Of a stretch of 64,000 bases of DNA, positions 33,561-45,800 are shown piece after piece. The notes below the pieces were generated by a model. It was not told the DNA's origin. It made no database searches and saw only the letters and a program-made list of their open reading frames with translations. The stretch comes from Branchiostoma floridae (Eukaryota; Chordata; Leptocardii; Amphioxiformes; Branchiostomatidae), in contig NC_049984.1 in assembly GCF_000003815.2 (NCBI RefSeq), positions 8,853,982-8,917,981 on the forward strand, in the 5' to 3' direction. Each line of letters opens with the position of its first letter. The stretch's first letter is position 1. Both the position numbers and the translations under genes were made by a program.

Positions 33561-34803
33561 GACATCATTCTACATAACAAACCTGGTTTATTTGGCAAAG
33601 GTATGTTTTAGTTTTCATTTGTCTAAAGCATCAGACCCTTAGAAACAGACATGGTACGGGGTTGGTGGAAAAAGCGGTCCAGTCAGGACTGCTTTTTCCA
33701 CCAACCCACATAGTACATGAGAACATATGGTGGCAATGGTATAAATTTTACAGTCAGTACCGGAAGAACTTCGTGCTATGATGAATAAAGCATTACATTA
33801 TCATACAGCCTTTTTAAAACAACCTCAAAACAAACATGGGCGATTTAGATTGGTACAAAACATTTCGGTGACGGCGGTGTGAAATGTCACATTAAGTTTT
33901 CTTGCTTGATAGAAAATGTACATGCAAAGCTTTGAAGTACCTTATCAAATAGTATAGAACATTTCAACAAATATGCTTACATTCATTTTTGTCATTTATT
34001 TTGAGCATATCGACAATCCTGAGCATGTCAACATTTCAACATTTTTTGTCCAGTGATCAAGGACTAAAATCACCGATGACACTTACACTTATCCTACTTT
34101 GACATAATACTAAAAAAGACAACAAAAATTCCCAATCTACAGCATATAAACATTTACTATGTCAACTACAGGAATAAGTATTACAGTTACAAATAAAGAA
34201 AAAGGGCTTACTTTCCTTTACAACATTTCCACATCAAGTATAGCTATGTTGTAGTTCACGTTCTCATAGACATTGCAGCATTGAAAAATAAATGACATTC
34301 TTGACAATTTTTCTACGTCATGAATTCGATTTTTCACATTGTTCATATCGTTTTGAAGCATTTATGAGGTCTATGAATGAACTTTAAGTAGACAGTTCCT
34401 TTGATTGATATGTTTGTACATTGACAGATGAAATGGATTTAATGAAATCTATTTGGTTAGTAGATTCATATTTTCCTAATATTAGTAGTTTATGAAGTTA
34501 TCAATCATCTGTCATCTCAGGGATCGGTCACACTACCAGGACCTTCCATATTCTGTTTGTTGGTACCAATTTTGAAGAATTAACTGTTCTCCAACTCCAA
34601 AATTGGACTCACTGGAATTTTCGACTGTCTGCCTCAGTCTTCTTCAGCCGAATCACAGTGGACACGTGATTTTCTGGATGTGTGGCGTCAATAATGAGTC
34701 AAATATTGCCGGAAGTCGATATTAGTCGAAGATTCCAGTCTCGTTTTTAAGTTGGAGAACATAATGTATTTCACCATCTCAGATGGAACTTTCATACTAT
34801 ATC
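33561..34803. other. Probable 3' UTR/intergenic region of the membrane-protein gene
   Basis: AT-rich, no exon. Minus-strand AATAAA candidates are at about 33996-34001 and 33587-33592; the true end is not determinable. A perfect hairpin at 33659-33707 lies within. Confidence 0.45.
33659..33707. repeat. 17-bp perfect hairpin
   Basis: Arms 33659-33675 and 33691-33707 (GGGTTGGTGGAAAAAGC and its complement), with a further GTCC/GGAC pair within the 15-nt loop. Confidence 0.9.
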
Positions 34804-37800
34804 TCAGTAGTAGTTGTTGACATCCTGTCGGTAGCCGGCGTAACTGGAGCGTGGGTTCGGGAACTGTGGCAGGACAAGAAAAAAAAGGTAGGATTATAAC
34901 GTTTTGCAAGTGGCTTTGGTACAGCCCAGAGAACATATCAATATAATATCAATATCCGATCAGTGCTTAGGTGTGTCATCCTCCAACGCAGAGCCCCGTC
35001 CGCGGCCAATATGCCTTGGAGAGGCTCTGCTATAAAACTGGGCCGAAGTGCGGTGGGTGTGGCCTCTAACCAGCTATCAGCCAATCAGAGAACCCAAAGA
35101 AAACATTTATAGGCGATTGGCTAACTGTTCCAAGCAAATGTTGAGAGAACATTTTGACTATAAGCTTTTGCTGACATTAACACAGTAGAGAGAAACTGAT
35201 CATAAGATATCGGAAATGATATAACCAGATGTGAGGGCCTGACCGCATGCGTCTTACGTTCGCAAGCCTAATCTTTAAAAAAGATCCATCTGTCTTGTTA
35301 CCGAAAAAGCTGTCTTAGATTCTTGTTAGCGGTTCGGTTTGTGACATCCCGCTTGAAAATCCTACGACATCAAAATCGTACGACACCCTACGGCAGTGAC
35401 AGCCATATTTAAATAAGGCAGAGGTGGTAACTTAAACTGTACGTACCCCGTCATCGTAGTCTGCTGGCGGCACGTCGCGTGGTGCAGCGCTCTGCTTGGC
35501 CCAGTTTCTCTTCCCGGCCGCCACCGACTCGCGAGGCTGTGGTCGGGGTCCGCCCCTTGACTCAGGCCTGTCGTACATCGGGCCGGGGGCTGGAGGGCGC
35601 CTTCCGTCGTCACGATCCCCTGGGTGGCCGTAAGGACGGCCTCGGCTGTCGGGCTGGTGGCGGCGGGGATCCTCCTGGATGGATGAATAAACTAGAGTTC
35701 CACCACCTCAAACCATCACCAAATGCTTCTCATTGACTATGTGAGATCCTCACGAGTTAGATCAGTTCACTCTTCTATGCCCAGATAGCAGTTGATCAAA
35801 GTATAGATTTCAAAAGTGTTATCTTAGCAAACTATAAAAAACTTAAGTCTACGACAAGATTTGTACAGGGCGGAATGAGGACATCCCATGAAAATGCGTA
35901 CCTCCATGTAGCGTGGACCTGCCCTGCTGCGAGGGTCATCCCCATACTGGGCGGGCCTGCCCCGTGGGTCTGCCGCCGGCGGGTGCCGCATGTCGTCCTC
36001 CGGATAGTGAGGACCGGACCTGCGCTGGTCCTCACCGTAAGGCCTGTCTACGGACGCCATGCTCATCCGCTGCCTCCTGCTGTTGTCCATCGCCATGCGG
36101 TCCGATCCAGACGACACGGAGGGGCGGCCGAACGGTGGCATGACGCGCTCGTCGTCTTCCATGTACGCCGGGTTGGTCTTCTGTCTGCTGGTGAAGTCGT
36201 CGTCTCCGTCCACACTGGAGGCAGCCATGTTACTCCTGTAGTCGTTCATGACCCTGACGGAGACAAAAATCATACATTACAAGATCTCGCGAGTTTCTCG
36301 GTTGTCTTTTATTATATAAAAGTTTTTCATTCATATCACATGCGTCCCTCCGTAGCGACCGCTGGCTAGCCAGTTAAAGTACTGAGCCAGCGGTCACTAC
36401 GGAGGATGGTACTCAGGCTAACCCAAACAAACACACACACACCGAAAACACATAGACTTCGTACCCGGAGTCAAATATATGTACGCCGGGTTCAATCAAG
36501 TTTAGAAGTAAGGCTATCCGCCAACTTCATTATTCACCGATACATTTGTATGAACAATTGTTGTCAGTGTAAAACAAATCACTCACATCTGACTGGTCCT
36601 CTCTCGTTCCAGAAATATCTCGTCGTCGTCATCGTCCCTTCTCCTGCAGGCTCCACAGCACACGGCGATAGCTACGGAGATCAGGAGCAGCCCCACGCCT
36701 GGTGCCACCAACAGGGCGATCATCGAAATCTCGTCCAACTCGCACAGGAAGGCGTAGTTCTTACATGTTGTGTTTTGTGTCGTGCCTGCATGAGAACATT
36801 AAAGTTATCAATAGCTCGCAATCAAAAAAATACTTTCAGGAAAGGGCACACCCGAAGTGTGACTCTTAGCGACTATTCTTAGTTCACAATTAGCAGAGCA
36901 TAGTTAATACCCCTGTCACATTATCCACGATCTTCGGGCGTATCGATGGAAGATCAGCCATATTTAAGATCGACAGAGGGCTGCGCGTATTTTTCACCTG
37001 AAAACCGTCACATATTAGCCATACTTTGTACTTTGTACAATTGTTGTGCAATAAAGTTATAATTATAAGCGAGGCTCTGGCGATTGTCGCAGAATCGTCG
37101 TCCGATCGATTTTCGTCAAATGTGACAGGGGTATTAGGACGCGGTCACATAGGTCCTGCGATCGTCGTACGATTTTGAGGTGGTAGGATTTTCAAGCAGG
37201 CAGTGAGAGAACCAACCAACGACAAGGATCCAAGACAGCCAAGACAGCTGTATGTAGGAAACATGCATGGCTGTCCCCAAACACGACTGAAGGTTGCAAT
37301 CGTACAACGACCGGACGACCTTTGTGACCATTCCCTTAGGTAAGTACAGTTTGGTAACTGTCCTTGAATGATTTGATTTGATTTAAATTCGCATTACCTG
37401 GTGCATCAGTAGCTGGTGAATCTGTTGATACTCCTTCAACTGTTGCCGCAGCTGAAGTGGGCGACGCACTCGGTGTCGTTGCTGCTTGTGCCTCTGTACG
37501 CAATGAGGTGTGCATAAAAAGGATGATGATCAATAGACGTCGACGAGAATTCTGTCAGCTTATGCAACAAGTTGCAATTGGTCTTCAAGTGGTGGCACGG
37601 TGCACTTGTGGTTGGAATTGTTTACCTAGAATCTAAAGGTTCTGGGTTTGAATCCCTAGCAGACCCCAATGCCGTGCCCTTGAATTCAGTTTAACACCAA
37701 TTTCCTCATTCCACTCAGGCGAAACCTAGTTGCTAGCTTCGGTTAGGGCGCCGTCCTCTCGGAAGGGACGTTAAAGTCCAAGGTCCCATGTTTCTCGACG

Positions 37801-38962
37801 ATAGTCACATTTTTAGCCCGCCATAGTTATCGAAAAGAGTAGGGGTCATTCCAGGTGTGAGTGGCTCACTTCTTACAGTCTGATATTTCCCAGCGTCTAG
37901 TCACTGTACAAAACTGGTGTGTTATACCTTAATGTGTTTTTAACGGTCATGCGAAACAAACAAACAAACAAACAAACAAGCAAAGCCATGGGAATCACGG
38001 TCTTGACATGGAAAATGTATAAGCCGTAGACCCAACATAAAACACACCCACAATTAATCAGAATACTGGCTACCCGAAGTTTTCTGATCAAAACAGGCAT
38101 GATAACTACAGTGTACATAAACAAAATGATAGAGGAAAGGTGAACTTTTTGTTTGCTGTGAACACTGAACCTGTTTCCGGGTGTTAATTGTACTTTGGCC
38201 GACACGACTGCTTAGCTAGGACAGACAGGACGTCATAAATATTTCAGGGCATATAAAAGCAAAACAATGTTATTTCATTTGTAATAGATAGACTATAGAA
38301 ACATGGTACATAAGACACATATAAAGGACTTTATCTTTATTGAACACACTTAAACATAACCCCCACCCCTAACACAAACACACACACATGCACGCACGCA
38401 TAAAAGGGCATGGGTTGACACGCCATTTTGATTGCAGTGTTCCTAGTCCTTTCACTGGGATATCAATGGAGTCATGGCATAGGTCTGTAACTACTGGGGT
38501 ACTCATCGGCACTGCCAATGAGTACACTAATAAAGACAGGAGGGTCATTAGTGTAATGTTTCATCAATTGTTGTGTGTTCCTGACGTAGTTTGTTATTCA
38601 AGCGGCAAAGGAAGCAGCACCTGCTCAACATACTTCCTATCTTTATCGCCAGTGAATCCATTGAATTTACACACAGATTGAAATAAAACAGTTATTCTGA
38701 TCTTTTAAAATTGTGATGAGGTACAATATTTCTCCTCCTCTTTTCGTTACCAACGTTAGTACATGATAAAGGCTCAAAGGACAGGCACTTGGATATGTTT
38801 TTTTTTTTGTTAAACCATTTCCGAGTTACCAAGTGTTGAATGTTTCCAACACAATTGCACAGCGGCGAAAAGAACATGACGGTAGGACAAGAACAGCCAC
38901 TTACCTGTCAAAAGTAACACCATACAAAGTGTAAGAAAAACGTAGCTTCTAGCACGAATCAT
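34804..38962 (-). CDS. Unrecognised type I membrane protein with Arg/Asp/Pro-rich tail
   Basis: Six exons on the minus strand (38905-38962, 37398-37493, 36587-36785, 35902-36253, 35447-35674, 34804-34863) sum to 993 nt, 330 aa plus stop, with all phases consistent. A signal peptide (SYVFLTLCMVLLLTG, residues ~6-20) is followed by a short Ser/Thr/Ala-rich, mucin-like ectodomain (20-52), an N-T-T sequon and two Cys (C59, C66), and one TM helix (about 72-96: MIALLVAPGVGLLLISVAIAV). Next come CC and a basic stop-transfer (RRR), an acidic run (DDDDDE) and a long low-complexity cytoplasmic tail rich in Arg, Asp, Pro, Ser and Met (RPSVSSGSDRMAMDNSRRQR; PPAADPRGRPAQYGDDPRSR). The tail has several PxYG/RPYG-like tyrosines and ends NNYY. 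I do not recognise the family. The tail could be a scaffolding or endocytic region; that is inference. Confidence 0.82.
35012..35140. mobile_element. Fold-back repeat, copy 3 (truncated)
   Basis: GAGGCTCTGC..., AACCAGCTATCAGCCAATCAG..., GGCGATTGGCTAACTG match the fold-back family, but the distal right arm is missing. Located in the last intron of the membrane-protein gene. Confidence 0.7.
36347..36405. repeat. 21-bp inverted repeat, one mismatch
   Basis: Arms 36347-36367 and 36385-36405 (CCTCCGTAGCGACCGCTGGCT and complement, T for C once; 17-nt spacer) inside an intron of the membrane-protein gene. Confidence 0.85.
36906..37135. mobile_element. 230-bp MITE with AATACCCCTGTCACATT ends
   Basis: The 17-bp terminal inverted repeats at 36906-36922 and 37119-37135 are perfect. 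There is no coding content and the superfamily is not determined. It lies between exons 2 and 3 of the membrane-protein gene. Confidence 0.8.
37585..37880 (+). mobile_element. Diverged tRNA-derived SINE
   Basis: Has a B-box-like GGGTTTGAATCCC and the internal phrases GGAAGGGACGTTAAA and GGTCCCATGTTT, shared with the SINE at 7747-8210. Older and without a clear A tail. Confidence 0.7.
37951..37983. repeat. (CAAA)n microsatellite
   Basis: Seven or so copies of AAAC/CAAA in an intron. Confidence 0.9.
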
Positions 38963-41288
38963 CTTATACAATCTCCAGTCTTTTTCGTGGATAAAGGAAG
39001 TAAGAGGACAGAAACACAGGACTACGTCTCCGGTGTTTCAGCAGAGTACTTGGGAACGAAGCCTCGCCCAGTGAACTTTGAAACTATAACCAAAATGAGT
39101 TTACCCTAGTCAAACTTTGGACACGCCTACAGCATTCACAGCTGGTAGCATTAAGGCTCACCGGTTGTGATTAAGTGTTGACTCACGTGTTTGTGTCTTT
39201 GCATTACCATGGAGCCAATGGAGGGCTAACATATGACGTCAGGCAGGGCTTCTATAGCGGTAAAGCCAAAATCGCTATTTGATTAAGGTAAGCATAGACA
39301 TGAAGAACGTCATGCACTAATGGATGAAACGAAATATGACAATATGAACGAGATATAAAAAACGGAGGTTCTGTTGCAGTTTATAGATAAGCCACCAGGG
39401 GTCTGAAAATCTTTTTTTATACAGGGTAAATTTTATGACAGTCAATCTATGCCTTCTTCGGTTGTGCTGTTCATCCACGGCCACATGCATACATACAAAC
39501 AGTGTCAATAACATAACCTTATTGGCGAAGGTAATGAGTTGTCATAAGATGATACCCGATAGAAGAAAACACCATAATTAAGTACAGAACAGAAGCAATG
39601 ATTTAACTGAATTTCAAACGGAAAGACGTGCCACATGTAGTACCCATTATGAAACTCGAATTAGACATTTTGCATATTCAGCTGTCTATAAGATAAGCGG
39701 CAGTCATGAATCATTACACTATCAGATATTACACTTGTTGTCCTACGTTTTCCTGACAAGGTGTTTGTTAAGGCGGTGCGTCATAGCGACCCCACCCTCC
39801 TGATGTATTGTTCACGACTGCCCCAAATTTTGGGACACAGGTCGAGTTTAGTTGCCGATATAGCCGATTCCTGAATAACAAGGGAGCAAATTTGAACAAA
39901 GCCCAACAGGTTGCGCTATGTTAAAATTTACGCGCATGAACACATAGACGTGTTACGGTCGGGGGTTAACGTTTTGTCACTCCTCTTTACAGCACGAAGT
40001 TTAAGTGACCTGACCCTGCAGTGATGTGACGTCAATTCTGTTTGCAACTCGGGTGGCGCTGACGCTATACGTCTTAATTTACTGGATAGTTTTGTCTAAC
40101 GTTCAATCCATCAACTGAAAATTACATTTATAAAGGTTAAGTAAAGTGATATATCTTTATTGGATATCAGTGTTGCCACTGAATTAAAATCAATTTACAA
40201 TGTTTAAAACTTCTTGACAGGCGCGTATCACGTGTGACTTAACAATATCAACAACAAAGTTGATGACGCTTGGAACCATCAACAACAGTGATGACGTTTG
40301 GAACCGCATTCTTTTCACTGTTGCAGCGACACCTAGCTGCAGTTCGAAGTAGAACCATTCATTATTGTCCTGAAGACGGTGACAGTGACTGAAACGTCGG
40401 CTTAGGTAAATCATCAATTTTCCAGTGAAAGGATAACGATCTTGATGGAGGTAATTTGTATTTTATCGTGCAAGCCTTATATATCCAATCACATTTGAGT
40501 TTATCTAATAATTCAGTAAACAGATCATGGAGACATTCCTAGCACTAGAACTAACAATAGAGGTATTTGTGTTCACTGGAATTTCTTTCATTGGAATTAC
40601 AAAATGCACTTTGCAAGCACATGTACATCAGTGACTTGTGTTAATGTTTATATTTATCTCACATTAACTGTGATGTACTTTGTTAACACAAAACATTTTG
40701 AAATCTGTTGAAACCCAAGATACCTCCTCAAATTGAGTGTTAAAAAAGTTACATGTTGGTTATTGGGCTTGTGTTCAGCAACCCTTATCAAAACATTTCT
40801 TGCTTTACATCTACTTTGTCATAGCAAAACAAATATTTCCTAAAAATCAAACTGTCCTTAAGCAGCAAACAACTCGGCAATTGATACTTGGCTTATCATC
40901 CAAGACAACACAATATACTTACGTTTTGTGTCAATAGTAGTTCATTGTTTGAACAAAATAATACCAATGACAAACATTGATAAATTATACTTTATCTACA
41001 GAAACCTAACCTTGGAGGCAATAAATCAAAACCATGTGATCGACTAATTCTGTAATAAGAAAAATTCTTTGCCCCATGACACATATTGCCGTCACAGTCG
41101 TTGTTTATCTCGAATAATTACATTTGCGTCTGCATCAAGACTCATATAACTAAATCTATGACAGAAACAGTCTACAAAGTCTTTCCTATCAGAAAACATT
41201 TCTACAAGCACCAAGAAAGTTACAACAGTTCTTAATAAACCAGGTAGAAGCTACCTGACAAAATATTTCTCTTCTTGTTTGATATTTA
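38963..41288. other. Upstream/intergenic region of the membrane-protein gene
   Basis: The promoter of the minus-strand membrane-protein gene should lie just above 38962. The rest has no supported gene. A stretch at about 40230-40415 containing CTGAAACGTCGG after GACGGTGACAGTGA resembles repeat 3' ends seen in many genomes; I could not assign it. Confidence 0.45.
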
Positions 41289-41290
41289 TA

Positions 41291-41872
41291 TACGAGGGGC
41301 GTGCAAGAAGTAATGGCCCTGACCCACTTCCAGTCGTCTGATCTAAATGAAATTTTGTATGTGTAATGATTCATATCTCTATGGGTTATGTTGCAAAAGA
41401 CAGCTCTGAACTAATTGTGGTTTCTGATTTACTGGTGTTTGAACTTAGTCAGGTGCGAAATGGACCAGGTGTGAAATGGAACCAGTTGAGTGTCGCGCAG
41501 TGATCCTGTTTTTGTATTTGAAAGGACGCACACCAAAGAAGACTTTTGATGAAATATATGAAACTTATGGTGATGATTCCCCATCATATGACCTTGTAAA
41601 ACGCTGGCATCCTGAATTCAAACGTGGCCGGAAGTCTGTGGAAACAGCTCCCAGACCTGGTCGTCCCTCTTCTGCCATTGGTGAGGCATCTGTTGGAGGA
41701 CCAACCTGGGGTGTCCTACAAAAACGGTGTCCAGAGCTGCATCAAACGATGGGAGAAATGCATAACTCTGGGTGATTCCTATGAAGAGAATGACTAATAT
41801 CTGTGCCAAGTTTCATTAATCTCCTGCTATGGGAAATGGGTCAAGGCCATTACTTCTTGCATGCCCCTCGTA
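41291..41872 (+). mobile_element. Internally deleted mariner element with intact TIRs
   Basis: The ends TACGAGGGGCGTGCAAGAAG and its inverted copy (one base differs, GCATGC for GCGTGC) extend about 35 bp to GTCAGGGCC/GGCCTTGACCC, and TA dinucleotides flank both sides (41289-41290, 41873-41874), as expected for Tc1/mariner. Inside, 41476-41690 encodes the N-terminal helix-turn-helix of a mariner transposase (EPVECRAVILFLYLKGRTP, FKRGRKSVETAPRPGRPSS). It then jumps to the last residues of the enzyme (CIKRWEKCITLGDSYEE) in another frame. The catalytic DDD domain is gone, so it is non-autonomous. Confidence 0.92.
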
Positions 41873-41874
41873 TA

Positions 41875-42838
41875 TCTGACATCTTCTCAAGAAATATTAC
41901 TGTAAGTTCATGTACTTTTGTGGCAGTTTTGTTTTGCAGTAGGAATAAAGTTTCAAGACTTACAGTAGTCTTCTCCTGTAATACATTTTTGGTAATGAAG
42001 AGAAGGCAAAGGTCTGAACAAGTCTCACTATATAGTGTTTGTGCTGTCTTGAAAGTCATTTTCCACAAAGTTTCTTCACCATAACATACTTTTTCCAATT
42101 ACATGTAAAACATGATAACCACAACTACTCTTTCTTTTTCCACCTTAGTCGTTTCACTTACAAAAGCTTCTAACAATGCATAGTCATCAAAGAGTCTTAG
42201 TTTCCTTATATAGCTAGATATCTGAGCACTTGTTTTCACCAATTCATCCATAGTGTTATCTTGAACCAAACATATGACTAAGAAGATACTTTACAGTAGG
42301 CTATTACATTCTATTGTGAGAATCAATTATGTACAATACATTGTACTTGATCAAGCATTAGCAAGTTATCATCTATCACATAAGCTCATGGAAAGAAATG
42401 ACTACACCCACACATACATGGCACCCAGAAACCTTTGTTTTTATGATTTTGGAGTAGCAAAAATATGTTTACCTGGTATATGAGTAGCCATACTTAAATG
42501 TATTGTGATATTTTTCAGCAATTCACAATGCCACAAAATTCATGGAAGCAAAACTCTGTCAATAACAATACATTGTATGTTAATAAAGGTTAGACGTCCA
42601 GCTAGTAAGATATACAGTACAAAAGTTACCCAAGCAATGGATGACAGCCACATGATTCAAATAGAATCAGCAATCTTTTGTCAGTGACAAAAAAAAAAAT
42701 CTTAAATCCAACAAGTATTTAACCAAACCTATAAATTAACGATAAATCATACTTTCTTATAATTAAGCTAGAACAGTTCGACTGAAGATGATGTCAAGAC
42801 AAAGTTGTAGATTTTCGTGTCTCCTTCTCCAGTGTTGA
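41875..42838. other. Intergenic / ZFAT 3' flank
   Basis: AT-rich, without exon. It presumably contains the ZFAT 3' UTR near 42600-42838; no clear minus-strand AATAAA was found. Confidence 0.45.
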
Positions 42839-45800
42839 CTACAGAGCCTCAGTAGACTGGGTGAGGTACACGATGTACTCCTGCCCCTGGGGCCTCTCCC
42901 CCTCCCCGGAGCTGACGATGTGCTGCATCCCGTCTCCTCCAGCCTGCTCCACCACTACAGCATCAGGAGCTAGAGCCACCATCGCCTGGGGAAAATAAAT
43001 GTCAGAAATGGGTCTTATTCATTTCATCACATTTGTTGGTTCTTGTCACCACGGAGGGTCCCACAGAGATTGTTGGACCATTTCAAACTGAGGGTATTGT
43101 TTAGATAAATGTTCGAATGTTGAGTGAAACTCAGCTGTCTTGTTACCAAAAAGGCAAACTTAGATCCTTGTTGCCATTTGATTTTGTCACGGTTTGCTTG
43201 AAAATCCAATGACATAAAAATCATGCCATGGCCTATGATGGATGTAAATATGGGTCCTTAAAGAAGTGTATTATGCACATTTGATAAAATATCTAAACGA
43301 TTTCACAACCCAGCTTTCTCAACCCGGTAGATCACATCCTGGAGTTCTCTTGTCACGTGACTGATGATATTGACTACTGACAAGACAGTTTTGAGAAAGT
43401 GGCGCCCCCTGTGCCTGTTTAAAGTGCTGCGTTATCTACAGATGTGGATCACACCCCTCGCAATCCACTCAGGATCCTGATCCAGCATTTAAACACAGTC
43501 CCAGTGTGTGTTACGTTCACTCCTGGTTTGAGCTGCCCATACCTGTGACTCGGAGACATTGGCTGTGGTTGTCGTGACGACGTGAGTGCTGGCGGCCTCC
43601 TGCTGCGTGATGTCCATGATCTGCTGCAGGATGTTGACAGCTGCGGAGGTGTCCCCTCCCTCCGTCTGCAGGACACCTGCTACAGGAAAGATGGAACAAC
43701 TTATATGAGGGATCCAGAACAACCACAAAACCAGGACGTATCATGTGAGGTTTTCCTCACGTATGTCCCCTCCCTCCGTCTGCAGGACACCTGCTGCAGG
43801 AAAGACAGAACAACTTATATCAGGGACACATTGTGACCACAAAACCAGGATGTATCATGTAAGGTTTTCTTCATGTATGTCCCCTCCCCCAGTCTGCGTG
43901 ACACCTGCTACAGGAAAGATGGTACAACTTTTATTAGGGACACAGAGCAACTACAAAACCAGCACCTCTACAGAACCTGTGGAATGAGGTTTCCTTCACG
44001 TATATAAGGATGATAGGATGTTGACCAAACAGTACTGCGAGTTTGCAATCATACAACCATCATCATCATCATCGGTTGGCTGCTGATCATACAACCACAG
44101 CGTTCTTTTGAGGACTGACATATTTCTATAATCTGAAAGTTACATGGGATAATGCCCAGATTATAACCAGAGATTCCAGACTATGAATGATGTGCAAAAT
44201 GACTACTTAAGAATCTAATAAAAGAACAGAAGAAGAAATAGTCATGCCTTCAAGCACAAGAGTTACCCAGGATTGTAAACAAAATCCACTTAAATATATC
44301 CCCACAGTGCTTGAGTATTAAATACTCACTAGCATCGGTGTAGATGACCTGCCCGTCCCCACTCTCTGTCACCTCCACTACATGATGGGTGGCACCCAGG
44401 GCAGCGTCCACTTCCATCAAGTTCACCACCTGGGAAGGAGCAAGTATGGTCTTTCTTGACAAAATGTAAATTTTTCAAAAGTAAGAGAAGGCATTCCTTG
44501 TTTTGCCTACATACAAACAAAAACCACTTAGATACAGGCCCAAAATACTGGAGCATCAAGGTATGCTCATGTATATAAATTTTTTACTTATTTTGCTGCT
44601 AAAATGTATTATTCTTACCATAGACTGATAGAGATAAAGATTTTGCACTGACAAAATAAATTGCATGGGTATTGAAATCAGCACCAACTTTAAATTTGAG
44701 ATCCTGACGAAAGCATGGGTTCTCCACATAAGATACCTTTCGTCTGTTTGAACCTTCGTTTCATCAACTCTCGAATTGGCCCACAGGCCACTTTTCATTG
44801 AGGTCATGAGGTAAGAGGTCAGACCTGAAGTCTTGACAAACATTTCTTTCATTGTTAATTCACGTTTCTCTTATCAAATGCCACAGATTCAAATAGTTCA
44901 AGTACAGGAACAGGTCCAGGCCTCTATACCAGTACCTCTATTTGCACCTGATGTTACATTTGGGCAGACATCCCTAAACAAAAAGTGAAGGATACCTTAG
45001 CCTCATGTCTCTTCTGCAGGTGCTTGTTTAGGTCCCAGCGGTTCCCAAACACAAAGTCACACTCAGGGCACTTCAGCATTTCCACATGCATCTCTGTCAC
45101 CTGGTCTGTACCAGTGGCTGAACACGTCACCTACACAAGGAAGGTTATAAGTATCAGTCCAACAGACCAACTCTGCATGCAGTAAGCCCACTGCCACTTT
45201 AGGTCGATGTTTTTAAAACAACAATGCCCCATTATTCTTTTCTGAAACAACACAAGGCATCTCTTTTATACCGTACATTTCAAGTATGTCATATACAATC
45301 AATCAACTGCAGGCATCAGTATTGATGCATGGTAGCTGTAGACACTGTTCTCCATACACAACTAAATCTAAATATTTCATGCTTTTTATTGGAATAAAAG
45401 TCTGATATGATAGTGACATGTTACAAGGACCAAACATTGCTGTGTGGGTGTAACCATGAGTAATCCTGGTGCTCAACTACAACACCATTGGACCAAAGCC
45501 AAATCAGACTTCCAAATCTCCAAGTATCCTATTACACCACTTCTACTTAACATGCTGCCTACCTGCAATATTCACATAGTTGCACATGCATACCAAGACA
45601 AACAAACAAATGCATTTCAACTCATGACAGTATGTCCCTTTTCATGGAGGTAGAAACAACAGGAAAAATATGTTTCGAATTCTCCAAGTATCCTACTAGT
45701 ACTACACCACTTCTGCCTTACATGCTGCTAATATTCAGATGACTGCAGATGCACACCAAGACAAATGAACACACCAACTCATGACAATACCTCCCTTTTC

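Noticed and set aside
41476-41775. A host helix-turn-helix gene
   Set aside because: It is the N terminus of a mariner transposase enclosed in matching TIRs, cut by an internal deletion.
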